A DNA stretch of 64,000 nt from the NCBI GenBank assembly GCA_902782305.1, contig CACZMV010000020.1, forward strand, positions 51,163 through 115,162, read 5' to 3'. A program made the position numbers and the translations under genes. The notes beneath the pieces were generated by a model, which worked only from the letters and a program-made list of their open reading frames with translations, had not been told where the DNA came from and made no database searches. Origin of the DNA: an uncultured Prevotellaceae bacterium (GTDB taxonomy: Bacteria > Bacteroidota > Bacteroidia > Bacteroidales > Bacteroidaceae). Shown here in pieces: positions 1-7,378 of the stretch (positions are counted from its first letter, which is position 1; each line of letters opens with the position of its first letter).

Positions 1-650
1 TTAACATTCTTATTGGCCACAGCAGCAGGCTTAGTGTCAGCACTATGACCAGCACGATACTCAGCATCGTATTTCTCACCAAACTCTTTGTTCTCATACG
101 TAAACAATTCCTTGTCAATATACAAAATATCTGATTCTTTGCAGATAAACGACATCCTCGACGCATCCTTGCAACTTTCGTCAACCTCCACGCCAAGCAC
201 CTCGGCCATAGCGTGCTGGTTATCGATGAGATTACCCTTCTGGACATCTGCCTTGAAGACAATCTTCAAGCCCTTGCCTGAAGGTGTGATGTAGATAAGA
301 AGAATGCCAAGTTCAGCGGCACGCTGCTTAAAGTCGGCGGCAGCAAATTCTTCACTCTTCACTCTTAACTCTTCACTTTCTACGTGGTCAACATCCATCA
401 CCACGAGACCCGTCAAACGTGTTGCTGCCTGTTTGCGCCATTGTCCCAGCTTACCAGCCTTCGATGTGGTCTCGTCAAATGTCGCCTGGAAGATAAATGC
501 AGGCAACTTGCGCTTGAGCGCTGCATCATGCGTCTCGCGATATCTGTCGATGTTCTCGTTCCATTGTGTCGCCTTGACGAGGGCCCAGAATTGGGCCTCG
601 TCCACAGGCAACGTTGGATTACTGAAATTCTTCTGATAACAAAATCCCAT
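1..650 (-). CDS. VirE N-terminal domain (BT4734/BF3469-like) protein, partial at its C-terminus
   Basis: The reading frame opens at the ATG at 650 and stays open to the window edge, so at least 216 codons are present and the C-terminus is outside. The start lies two bases after the stop of the gene upstream. The sequence matches the N-terminal domain of VirE-like proteins of Bacteroidales, which normally precede a DUF3987 primase/helicase-like region. A segment reading LVVMDVDHV resembles the acidic DxD strand of primase-like folds; that functional reading is inference. Around 348-380 the frame contains a GTGAAGAGT-type simple repeat, giving the odd stretch EELRVKSEE, that is otherwise intergenic here. 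Last gene of the minus-strand operon from about 2700. Confidence 0.7.
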   Translation of the reverse strand, partial: MGFCYQKNFSNPTLPVDEAQFWALVKATQWNENIDRYRETHDAALKRKLPAFIFQATFDETTSKAGKLGQWRKQAATRLTGLVVMDVDHVESEELRVKSEEFAAADFKQRAAELGILLIYITPSGKGLKIVFKADVQKGNLIDNQHAMAEVLGVEVDESCKDASRMSFICKESDILYIDKELFTYENKEFGEKYDAEYRAGHSADTKPAAVANKNV

Positions 651-652
651 AC

Positions 653-946
653 TCAAAGCGTTTGAATGTCAGTAATGTAGAAGGCGTTCTCGTGGCGTTC
701 TTCGCTATTCTTGTCCTGCCACGTGCGATGCTTCCAGAATCCCTTCACCACGTATGGCTGGTTCTGATAGTACTGCGTGTCACGGTTCTTCGATGCCAGT
801 TCCCCAGTCATCTCACCATAGATTACATCACCACCACGCTTCATTGTCACGCCACGGCTCTTAAAGTATTCAGAGCTGCCGTCCTGCTTCTGATACTGGC
901 GCTCAGCGTATGCGCCTACCGCTACAATTGTCACTAATGCTTCCAT
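653..946 (-). CDS. Small conserved hypothetical protein, possibly OB-fold-like
   Basis: About 97 residues from the ATG at 946. A TTG-initiated longer form from 973 would overlap the upstream gene by 14 bases and is less likely. The protein begins with a hydrophobic strand (MEALVTIVAVGAYAE), followed by charged, beta-rich sequence with several Tyr and Lys residues. No catalytic motif is visible. Small size, beta character and its position beside a VirE/primase-type gene make a single-stranded-DNA-binding role conceivable, but this is inference only. Tightly packed: the next gene starts two bases downstream. Confidence 0.55.
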   Translation of the reverse strand: MEALVTIVAVGAYAERQYQKQDGSSEYFKSRGVTMKRGGDVIYGEMTGELASKNRDTQYYQNQPYVVKGFWKHRTWQDKNSEERHENAFYITDIQTL

Positions 947-959
947 AGTCTGTCGAATA

Positions 960-1526
960 TTAAAGGTTCTCAATTTCTATCTTCATGCCGCTTGTCTCTC
1001 CAGCAACCATCTCCAGTACATTCTCCGTGCACTCCAGCGTAGCTTTCACGCACACGCCGTGTTTCATGAAGAAGTCCATATACACACGAGCCCAATGCAG
1101 AGCAGCCTTAGCATCGTCGAAGCCGTCGAGCTCAAACAGTCGCATCCATTCGCTGTCAGAGTCGTCACACCAAACCGTGTACGAGCCATTATTTTCGAAC
1201 ACACGAATCTTCAAGTTCAGCACCTGAGGCACAGCTTGGAACTTCACACCCAGCGCATTGATGTCCTTGAAGCGGCTCTTCAGAATCTCCTTGGCGTTCT
1301 CGTCGCCAGACATCAGGGCACAACCCATCATGCCTGCAAGATCCTTCACCTGAATCAACTCGTCCTTCTCGCACAGGTAACGATAGTCACTCTTGTTGTA
1401 GGGACTGTCATCATAGAGAGGCTCCAGCTTCTCATCCTTAGAGGTTACCCACCACTGATTTCCCAAGAACGTTGCGATGGTGGCAACGCCTGAACACTTA
1501 CCATAAACTACAATCTTATCTTTCAT
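960..1526 (-). CDS. Hypothetical protein of the VirE operon, 188 aa
   Basis: Opens with ATG at 1526 and ends at 960, sixteen bases downstream of the previous gene's stop. Acidic, with no signal peptide or membrane segment. It has a Trp pair near residue 25 and several isolated cysteines without a metal-binding pattern. I do not recognise the family. The reading frame is well supported by codon use and by close spacing inside a one-direction cluster of small accessory genes, so a role in the same element as the VirE-like gene is likely, but its function is unknown. Confidence 0.55.
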   Translation of the reverse strand: MKDKIVVYGKCSGVATIATFLGNQWWVTSKDEKLEPLYDDSPYNKSDYRYLCEKDELIQVKDLAGMMGCALMSGDENAKEILKSRFKDINALGVKFQAVPQVLNLKIRVFENNGSYTVWCDDSDSEWMRLFELDGFDDAKAALHWARVYMDFFMKHGVCVKATLECTENVLEMVAGETSGMKIEIENL

Positions 1527-1542
1527 AACTCAATACTCCTTA

Positions 1543-1923
1543 TTAACAAAACTCCAACAAATCCAACTCTCTGTCTATCAGCGCATCTTTCGCCTCCTTG
1601 GTTTCACGGTCAATCACCGCCAGCACCTTTGGCGTGCCGATGTCCTTGGGAATACTCTCATAGACCTTGATACGCTCCACGCTTTCCTTCACCCAGCCGT
1701 GTTCCAGTCGGCGAATAAGCAAGTTGTGCTGCTTAGGTTGCGGTTTGCGGTTGTAACGGTCAAACCAGATGATAAACTCGCCGTCTTCAGTCTCTTCCAG
1801 CCAGAGACGGCCCTCAACTTTGAACCCCTTCTTCAGAAGGTTCATCACGATACTCTCGTTCTTGAATTCTACTCTTTTCATAATCTTGCGGATTGTGAGT
1901 GAAGGGTGTCGGAATTTGGCCAT
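1543..1923 (-). CDS. Hypothetical protein of the VirE operon, 126 aa
   Basis: The first ATG in the frame is at 1923; an upstream GTG at 1947 would add eight residues, and an ATG at 1878 would begin the better-folded part (MKRVEFKNE). The protein is rich in Lys, Arg and Glu, has predicted mixed alpha/beta structure, no signal peptide, and ends LLEFC. No known domain recognised. It sits between two short genes of the same strand with gaps under 45 bases, so it is probably co-transcribed with the VirE-like gene. Confidence 0.5.
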   Translation of the reverse strand: MAKFRHPSLTIRKIMKRVEFKNESIVMNLLKKGFKVEGRLWLEETEDGEFIIWFDRYNRKPQPKQHNLLIRRLEHGWVKESVERIKVYESIPKDIGTPKVLAVIDRETKEAKDALIDRELDLLEFC

Positions 1924-1964
1924 TTTCACTACGTAGACTTCCTTCACTTGTCTTCGCTCGATTA

Positions 1965-2207
1965 CTACTTAATGATTACTTCTGTGGTTCCTTTCAGGCG
2001 AACCACGCCTCCCCCTTTACCGGCATTATTCATACCGTCGCTCATCTGCCACTGCTTGCACTTGAACTTCTGTTCCACCACCATCATCTTCAGTGCACAG
2101 AATCTTGTTCCGTCATTCTTGATGCACTTGTGTTGGCAACTGGCGCAGCAGCGCTTCACTTTCACACCATGAGCGTTTCTTACGCTCGTAATTCTTATCT
2201 TATCCAT
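1965..2207 (-). CDS. Small cysteine-rich protein, putative zinc-binding
   Basis: Eighty residues. Cysteines are at CCASCQHKC near residues 20-28, then single cysteines in RFCALK and FKCKQW. This spacing (CCxxC...C...C...C) suggests a compact zinc- or metal-binding fold, although no named family was recognised. The C-terminal part has a Gly-rich turn (GKGGG). It is 12 bases upstream of no other start and ends 41 bases before the next gene, so it belongs to the operon. A nucleic-acid-binding role is plausible from size and charge but is not shown. Confidence 0.55.
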   Translation of the reverse strand: MDKIRITSVRNAHGVKVKRCCASCQHKCIKNDGTRFCALKMMVVEQKFKCKQWQMSDGMNNAGKGGGVVRLKGTTEVIIK

Positions 2208-2219
2208 AACTTCAATTCT

Positions 2220-2561
2220 TTAATTTTTCAATTCATCATTCAACTCCTTAATCTCTCGTTTCTGCTCTCTGATTTCCTTTTTCTGCTCAGCAATCAGGGC
2301 CTTCAACTCTGTCACCTCAGCCTGGAGTTTCTTCACGGCACTGCCATCCTTCAGCGAGTTCAGCATATCCTTGATTTCCTCCTTGGTCATCGACTCCAGA
2401 CGTTCAAGTCCTATGTGAACCATGAAACCCTCCAGCAGACTCTGGGCATTGAAATACATATAGCCCTCGTTGTTCACCTCCAGCATATAACCGTTTGTCA
2501 TCGTTCTCAGCAGAATCGCCAATTTCTTTTTGTTTTCAACTTTCTTATTCATACCTTTCAT
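2220..2561 (-). CDS. Hypothetical protein with C-terminal coiled coil
   Basis: Up to 113 residues (ATG at 2561; an alternative ATG at 2552 removes three). Residues 1-75 form a small globular part without recognised motifs. From about residue 76 to the end there is a heptad-like, Leu/Lys/Glu-rich segment (KKLQAEVTELKALIAEQ and onward) typical of a coiled coil, so the protein probably oligomerises. Its start overlaps the stop of the 39-codon gene upstream, which suggests translational coupling. Function unknown. Confidence 0.55.
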   Translation of the reverse strand: MKGMNKKVENKKKLAILLRTMTNGYMLEVNNEGYMYFNAQSLLEGFMVHIGLERLESMTKEEIKDMLNSLKDGSAVKKLQAEVTELKALIAEQKKEIREQKREIKELNDELKN

Positions 2562-2664
2562 ATTTTATAATGTTCGTAACTTCGATACTTTCTGCCTCTA
2601 TATCCGGCTCAAATATCGCGGCCAGATCTATCAGCGTTCCAACGTAAATAATTCTTCGTTTCAT
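2545..2664 (-). CDS. 39-codon small ORF at the head of the VirE operon
   Basis: An ATG at 2664 opens a frame MKRRIIYVGTLIDLAAIF..., ending with TAA at 2545-2547, inside the first codons of the next gene. It is the first possible gene after the -7 box at 2702-2709, which is 38 bases upstream. The stop overlaps the alternative start (2552) of the coiled-coil gene, an arrangement typical of coupled genes. The peptide is amphipathic with an acidic C-terminal half. Too short to recognise; real expression is plausible but unproven. Confidence 0.4.
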   Translation of the reverse strand: MKRRIIYVGTLIDLAAIFEPDIEAESIEVTNIIKYERYE

Positions 2665-2701
2665 AACTTTCAATTTTTCGTTTTACTTTTAATTTCTGAT
2701 G

Positions 2702-2709
2702 CAAAGGTA
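2702..2709 (-). promoter_or_regulatory. Bacteroidota -7 box (TACCTTTG) of the VirE operon
   Basis: On the minus strand the sequence reads TACCTTTG, a perfect match to the Bacteroidota -7 consensus TAnnTTTG. It lies 38 bases before the 39-codon gene. No clear -33 TTTG is seen at the usual distance. Confidence 0.55.
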
Positions 2710-2793
2710 GCGTGATTTTTCATGCACCACCCTCGATTCCGTCACTCCGTCAAAACTCCGTCAAATGCTCCGTCATATCGATGGTTTTCTCCG

Positions 2794-3450
2794 TCATTTC
2801 TCCGTCAATATCATGCTTTTCACTATCTCCCAGAACGTATCGCACAGTTCCTTCTGAGGATTCTGCTTCATGTCGTAGTAAGCCTCGCCACGATCATTCG
2901 CATCTATTTCTCGTCCAAAGTTTTTCGAGGTATTCTCACCAATCCTCAGTCTGATAGGCCAGTTGTCTGGCGTAATCTCCTTGGCAAAGCCGAAGAATCC
3001 TGTCTGTTTCAGACTCTCACCCACCAAACGGTCTCTTACCACCATGAAGATAGAAAGCCAGTGCCGCGTATATATAAATAGGTGGTAGTGGGTCATCAGA
3101 AAACTCATGCTCCGTTTCAGTACGTCGCGACGTTCCTCCTTGGTCATTTTCTGAAACACGAATCTCGCCTGATCGTCAGCCGTACAGTTCAGCCCAGTAT
3201 GATGCCAGGCTTCATCTTCCTCTTCTCTGTCTTCAGGCAGAGGAATCAGTGGCACATGATAAAACTCACGCACCTCGTTCACCTTCAAAATTACATCACG
3301 CTTGCCGTAGATAACAGCATTGGCCAGCAGCGCACAAAGATAATGTTCAGCCAGTGCAAAACTGCCAACATTCATTGCCAGCTTCAGCAATTGTTTCTCC
3401 TGAAGCCACATTCCATCCAAAAAGATGTACTCACTAAAATTATTTGTCAT
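2794..3450 (-). CDS. Hypothetical protein, 218 aa
   Basis: ATG at 3450. Mostly helical by composition, with a central acidic loop (PEDREEEDEAWHH) near residue 75 and a Trp/Tyr/His-rich stretch near residues 120-135 (MTHYHLFIYTRHWLSIF). No signal peptide or known domain recognised. It is separated from the small-gene operon by its own downstream promoter at 2702-2709, and is itself preceded by a 200-base leader from the -7 box at 3650-3657. Neighbours suggest it is part of the same accessory region as the VirE-like gene. Function unknown. Confidence 0.5.
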   Translation of the reverse strand: MTNNFSEYIFLDGMWLQEKQLLKLAMNVGSFALAEHYLCALLANAVIYGKRDVILKVNEVREFYHVPLIPLPEDREEEDEAWHHTGLNCTADDQARFVFQKMTKEERRDVLKRSMSFLMTHYHLFIYTRHWLSIFMVVRDRLVGESLKQTGFFGFAKEITPDNWPIRLRIGENTSKNFGREIDANDRGEAYYDMKQNPQKELCDTFWEIVKSMILTEK

Positions 3451-3649
3451 AACTCAAAGCTTTGTGAGAAGAGAAAGATTGCTAGCTTTTCACCTCAGAG
3501 GACTCTCACTCCACTCTGGTTTAACAATAATTGATTTCTACCATTCAGACCATTATAGTCCTCAGGTTTACTCTGCAAGGACAGCGCAAACCGAATGCAA
3601 TCGAGCTCGCTCGAATTGCTGAGGTGCAGCCTGTTCTCGTAACTGGTTG

Positions 3650-3657
3650 CAAAATTA
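3650..3657 (-). promoter_or_regulatory. -7 box (TAATTTTG) upstream of the 218-aa gene
   Basis: Minus-strand TAATTTTG fits TAnnTTTG. It is about 200 bases before the start at 3450, implying a long untranslated leader. Confidence 0.4.
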
Positions 3658-3782
3658 CAAAGGATATAGGAAAGAAAACAGAAAAAAATAACCTCATACG
3701 CCCGAAGGTATATGAGGTATATGCAATTTGTCAAAAAGGTACACGACTGAGGTGTACGAGGTATACGTTTTACTGGCCTTGC

Positions 3783-3857
3783 ATTTACTCTGCAAATAAG
3801 AACACTCTGACAATCAGTGGTTTACGAAGAGCGTGGATTTACTCTGCAAATAAAAAC
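3783..3857. repeat. 21-bp direct repeat pair (ATTTACTCTGCAAATAARAAC)
   Basis: Copies at 3783-3803 and 3837-3857 differ at one base; the 12-bp core recurs at 3567-3578. They lie immediately downstream of the Schlafen-like gene's stop (3860). Their role is unknown; a boundary or regulatory site are possibilities. Confidence 0.7.
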
Positions 3858-3859
3858 CA

Positions 3860-5302
3860 TCATCCATAGAAAGGAATATATGTCATGTATTTCCTTGACA
3901 TTGTCTCTTCATCTGCGGGCTTAATCAGCCCAGCCTCAAGCGTATCAGCAATAATACGGGAGGCAACTGAAGACTTGTTCTTGTTTAGTTCAAAGCGTTC
4001 ACGTACTGACTGGTTATTAATAGGCGTATCTTCCTCATACATCAGACAGGCATGTTGATAGCAGGCATCTATCTTCTCCTGCTTAGTCATATCCTTCAAA
4101 CTCTTCTGAGGATAGAGGAACACACGCGTATGTTCCTCGCCCTTCGTAAACTTCACAGCGGGCAACACCATTTCCTCTATGGCTGCTACAGCTCTGTCAA
4201 TACCACTACCACGCTTCTCGCAGATGTGCAGCATGAACAATGTTTGTGCCAGTTTCTCATTACGTGAATTTGGCGGCAAGTCTATCAGACGGTTGATGTT
4301 GTTCAGTGGCGCACCTGGGTTAGTGAACGTAATGCGATTGGAATAGATCTCAATCATAATGGGCATACCAGTGATCCCAAAATCCTGATGGACCAGCATG
4401 TTGGCCGTAATCTCTCTGATGGCCACACGCGGATAGGTGGGTATCTGCTCACGGTTTACGTCAATCTTTTCCGTTCCTGTTATTCGCATCACATAATTAA
4501 TCAGATCTTCAAAAGCAGCAGCATAACCTCGCGTAATATGCTGTTCAAACTCCTGCTGCTGGTTATTGCTGCCCACATATTTGTGAATCACTATTTCACG
4601 ACCACTCAGAGTGGGGAAATCGCGCAAGTCATTAGCATACAGGATAGCACCCAGATTAGTGATATTCCACAGCTCACCGTTCCGCTCGCAAAATCCATAG
4701 TCGCTCATCTTGCTCAGGATAGTATCTGTCGACGAAGGCACATTCCTGTCTAACCGCTCATAGAATGCCTTGTAATCCAGCAAAGCCAATACCTGTTCCA
4801 CAGTCTGAGCCTCTTTGGCTGCCTGCTGTTCAAAGGTGATACCCTGCGACTCAGCAATCATGGCCTTCACCTGATTTTTCGACATCTTAACCGTCTGTCC
4901 AGCCGAACGGTGATAGGCATCAAAGATGTCGCGCCCACGCAGATACACAGGCTTCTCCTTCTGCTCAGGTATATAGATGAACAGCAACGAATAGCCCTCG
5001 TACTCCATCACACTATGGTCTATCTGTATGGAATAGCACAGGTTGTTCTTGGCAATGTTACCAAGTTTTTCTATCGTCAAGTCAATATCTTCCTTCGACA
5101 TATTGAAACACGTTCCGTCGTTGTTCACGCCATATACCAGCATACCGCCACCCTTGTAGTTGGCAAACGCCGATATATGCTGTGCCAGTCTGTCCGTCTT
5201 GGTTGAAAGACCACTCTTCCAGTCAAGCTCGTTCAACTCAGCAGGAACAGGAAACAAACTGTCCTTCAATGTCTTTATCGCTTTTTCTTTCCAATCCATC
5301 AT
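3860..5302 (-). CDS. Schlafen AlbA_2 / RecG C-terminal-type ATP-binding protein
   Basis: 480 residues. The N-terminal half (about 20-150) fits the Schlafen AlbA_2 domain, a putative nucleic-acid-binding or nuclease fold: ELDWKSG at 24-30, then FANYKGGGMLVYGV near 46-59. The region around 290-370 resembles the C-terminal ATP-binding module annotated in RecG-like putative transcriptional regulators (REITANMLVHQDFG, then EKRGSGIDRAV). A winged-helix-like tail follows. Such proteins are common in bacterial defence islands and also act as regulators, so its exact role is open. It has its own -7 box at 5317-5324 and sits among other defence-type genes. Confidence 0.8.
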   Translation of the reverse strand: MMDWKEKAIKTLKDSLFPVPAELNELDWKSGLSTKTDRLAQHISAFANYKGGGMLVYGVNNDGTCFNMSKEDIDLTIEKLGNIAKNNLCYSIQIDHSVMEYEGYSLLFIYIPEQKEKPVYLRGRDIFDAYHRSAGQTVKMSKNQVKAMIAESQGITFEQQAAKEAQTVEQVLALLDYKAFYERLDRNVPSSTDTILSKMSDYGFCERNGELWNITNLGAILYANDLRDFPTLSGREIVIHKYVGSNNQQQEFEQHITRGYAAAFEDLINYVMRITGTEKIDVNREQIPTYPRVAIREITANMLVHQDFGITGMPIMIEIYSNRITFTNPGAPLNNINRLIDLPPNSRNEKLAQTLFMLHICEKRGSGIDRAVAAIEEMVLPAVKFTKGEEHTRVFLYPQKSLKDMTKQEKIDACYQHACLMYEEDTPINNQSVRERFELNKNKSSVASRIIADTLEAGLIKPADEETMSRKYMTYIPFYG

Positions 5303-5316
5303 ATCTATTTTGCGTG

Positions 5317-5324
5317 CAAAATTA
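5317..5324 (-). promoter_or_regulatory. -7 box (TAATTTTG) of the Schlafen-like gene
   Basis: Minus-strand TAATTTTG lies 14 bases before the ATG at 5302 and overlaps the stop region of the upstream gene. The gene can therefore be expressed independently with a very short leader. Confidence 0.5.
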
Positions 5325-5990
5325 CAAATTTCTTCTTAAATCATGACCAATATACATCGGCTTTCCGTCAGAACCAAGTTTCAAGAACTCTTGTTTGTCA
5401 GTGATCTTACTGCTGGCATCGATGTCAACAAACTGGCTCCTCACGTAGTTTGCAAAGTCACGATATTCACGACCTGTATTTGCATCGTTAACAGTGTTCT
5501 CATCCCAAGTCAGACTATGTGTATGCTTGAAGTTTGACAGCACTGATTTGAAGTCGCGAGTCTTCCAAGGCCACTTGTACACATCGTCATACCATTGTAT
5601 GAATGTAGTATCAGTATCGTCATCAAGCCAATCGATTTCCTCCAGCACCTTATGCAGGATGAATGTTTGTTTAACTGATAGTCTGAACTTACCTTCCTCA
5701 CCCTTCATAATGATGATATCCTCAATGGCTTTCTTAACCTTAACCAGATTAAGAGCCTTGTGGAATATGCTGTCAAGGGAGCTTAAAGGATATGCATTTT
5801 TATTTGTTGTTGAGCCTTCGGCAGATTCCTCATCCACTTTCATTTCTTCAACGACCATAGCGTCCTCGGCATCATCCTTGAAGAAAGCACTGATTAGTTT
5901 CCCAATATCGCCACCATTCACAGTGTCTATATGAAGTTCTTTGTGGTGATCGTAATGGTTGGCCCCTTTTTCATAATAGCTGTTACTCAT
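5322..5990 (-). CDS. Hypothetical protein, 222 aa, partner of the 453-aa gene
   Basis: Starts at the ATG at 5990, inside the last codons of the upstream gene (8-base overlap), so the two are probably translated together. The N-terminal region (HHKELHIDTVNGGDIGKLIS) leads into an acidic linker (about residues 37-65) and then a globular C-terminal part containing DWLDDDTDTTFIQWYDD near 118-134. No known domain, signal peptide or catalytic motif recognised. The tight pairing, in the middle of defence genes, suggests a two-component system of unknown function. Confidence 0.6.
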   Translation of the reverse strand: MSNSYYEKGANHYDHHKELHIDTVNGGDIGKLISAFFKDDAEDAMVVEEMKVDEESAEGSTTNKNAYPLSSLDSIFHKALNLVKVKKAIEDIIIMKGEEGKFRLSVKQTFILHKVLEEIDWLDDDTDTTFIQWYDDVYKWPWKTRDFKSVLSNFKHTHSLTWDENTVNDANTGREYRDFANYVRSQFVDIDASSKITDKQEFLKLGSDGKPMYIGHDLRRNL

Positions 5991-7344
5991 TGGCTATTCG
6001 TTTTAGTTGCACTTCCTTTTCTTCTACCTCTCCAATGGTGAGTTGCTGGCGCTTGTCATCATGAGTAGAACCTGCCTCATAATTATATGTCGGTCGCGCT
6101 GCAGCCTCCTTTATTGCCTCAGTTAATTCTGCTTGTTGTTCTAAAGGAACAAGCAAACGCTTACGGAACCTATCACGCATGGCAGGATAATGCCCTCGCC
6201 AGACAGGACTCCATCCAAGGTCATTGTTTAGATTGCCAAGCATCGTCCAAGCAATACCTGGGGGATAATTCATCAGTTCGCTTTCAACCTCCTCCATAGG
6301 GATTGAAGACTCCACCATCTGTCTAAGCAGACTGGTGATTCGTGCTATCCGTTCGTTTAGCTGTTGATTTTGCTCTGCCATCTGTCTAAGCAGCAACTCT
6401 TTTTGGTTGTTTTCACTGGCCACTTCATCATAACTCTTTGGACGATGGTCACGTAGCATTCTCTGAAACTCTTCTGGAAAGATCGTATCACAAAGTTCAT
6501 AAAGTATTTCAGATGGCTTTGTGTTGTCAAGAACTTCTGTACGTAAGCGTTCCTTGGCATTGTCAAGGCTCTTATATTGCTTCGCATTCAAATGGAAGCT
6601 CTCCATCCGTTCCATCAACGCGCAGTAGTAGATATGCGCATGAGGGTGGTTCTCGTTAGTTTGCACCACATTGTTGGTTACCGCTGCAAAGTTTGCAAGC
6701 CTGCTTCCAACAATACGTCGTATCATTACGGAATAGAAATGCTTTAAGAAATCCCAATGATTGCAGAGCAATTCAAACGTTTCTTGCTTTTTCTGAACGT
6801 TCCAATCCTGAAGCCAGATTCTTACAGTAGCATGCAAGATGCACAATAGCTCGCCAGTCTTATAGTCTGCATTGACCTCTGAGCTAAACAATCGCTCTTC
6901 CAATTCACTTGCAATATTATCCCAATTTTTATGGAATTTGCCAAAGAAAAGGATTCGAAGTAATCGAAAATAGTAACTGACACTACCATCGCGTTTACGT
7001 TTCATGTATTCTCCCCAGCACTCAGCAGCAGTTATAATATCCTGTGACGATACCCATATACCAAACTCTGGGTCGGCTTCAGCCACACTCTCCATAAAAA
7101 CTCGGCTGTCAGGGCGGTCGTGTTTACAAATGGCAGCATCAGCAAACAGATACATTTCGTAATAAGGCTGCATCATAGTGTGTAGTGCCGATATATAAGC
7201 ACCGCCCTTTCTTACACATGTCCTGACGGATTCATACATATCATACCAAGGCAAGTCTGTTTGTGAAGCTTGTCCTTGCGTCAGCCGTTCTAAGTGGCAA
7301 ATAATTAAATCTTGAATGTATATCTTTTCGTAATCCTTTTGCAT
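5983..7344 (-). CDS. Hypothetical protein, 453 aa, first gene of an unknown pair
   Basis: ATG at 7344. Largely helical, with Trp- and Tyr-rich segments through residues 1-260, a probable coiled coil at about 310-345 (KELLLRQMAEQNQQLNERIA), and a charged C-terminal tail. No ATPase, nuclease or membrane motif is evident. It overlaps the 222-aa gene by eight bases, so both products are likely needed in fixed ratio. It follows the DUF3883 nuclease gene by 34 bases on the same strand, so all three may share a transcript from the promoter at 8368. I do not recognise the family. Confidence 0.6.
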   Translation of the reverse strand: MQKDYEKIYIQDLIICHLERLTQGQASQTDLPWYDMYESVRTCVRKGGAYISALHTMMQPYYEMYLFADAAICKHDRPDSRVFMESVAEADPEFGIWVSSQDIITAAECWGEYMKRKRDGSVSYYFRLLRILFFGKFHKNWDNIASELEERLFSSEVNADYKTGELLCILHATVRIWLQDWNVQKKQETFELLCNHWDFLKHFYSVMIRRIVGSRLANFAAVTNNVVQTNENHPHAHIYYCALMERMESFHLNAKQYKSLDNAKERLRTEVLDNTKPSEILYELCDTIFPEEFQRMLRDHRPKSYDEVASENNQKELLLRQMAEQNQQLNERIARITSLLRQMVESSIPMEEVESELMNYPPGIAWTMLGNLNNDLGWSPVWRGHYPAMRDRFRKRLLVPLEQQAELTEAIKEAAARPTYNYEAGSTHDDKRQQLTIGEVEEKEVQLKRIANE

Positions 7345-7378
7345 GTTAACAATAATAGGTTATCCTCATCATAGCAAA

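Larger units (their letters stand above)
3451..3859. other. Intergenic region with short repeats and hairpins
   Basis: No convincing gene; the open frames here are short and cross the promoter. It holds three copies of TTTACTCTGCAA at 3567-3578, 3785-3796 and 3839-3850. The last two are part of a 21-bp direct repeat (3783-3803 and 3837-3857, one mismatch). A perfect 8-bp inverted repeat ACCTCATA/TATGAGGT is at 3691-3698/3711-3718, and GTACAC/GTGTAC at 3739-3744/3752-3757. The hairpins may end transcription of the Schlafen-like gene, which converges on them from the right. Confidence 0.6.

Noticed and set aside
1899-2570. 223-codon plus-strand frame
   Set aside because: It crosses several closely packed minus-strand genes and has a low-quality, Leu/His/Phe-rich composition.
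3495-3734. 79-codon minus-strand frame in the gap beside the Schlafen-like gene
   Set aside because: It runs through the -7 box at 3650-3657 and has no family resemblance.
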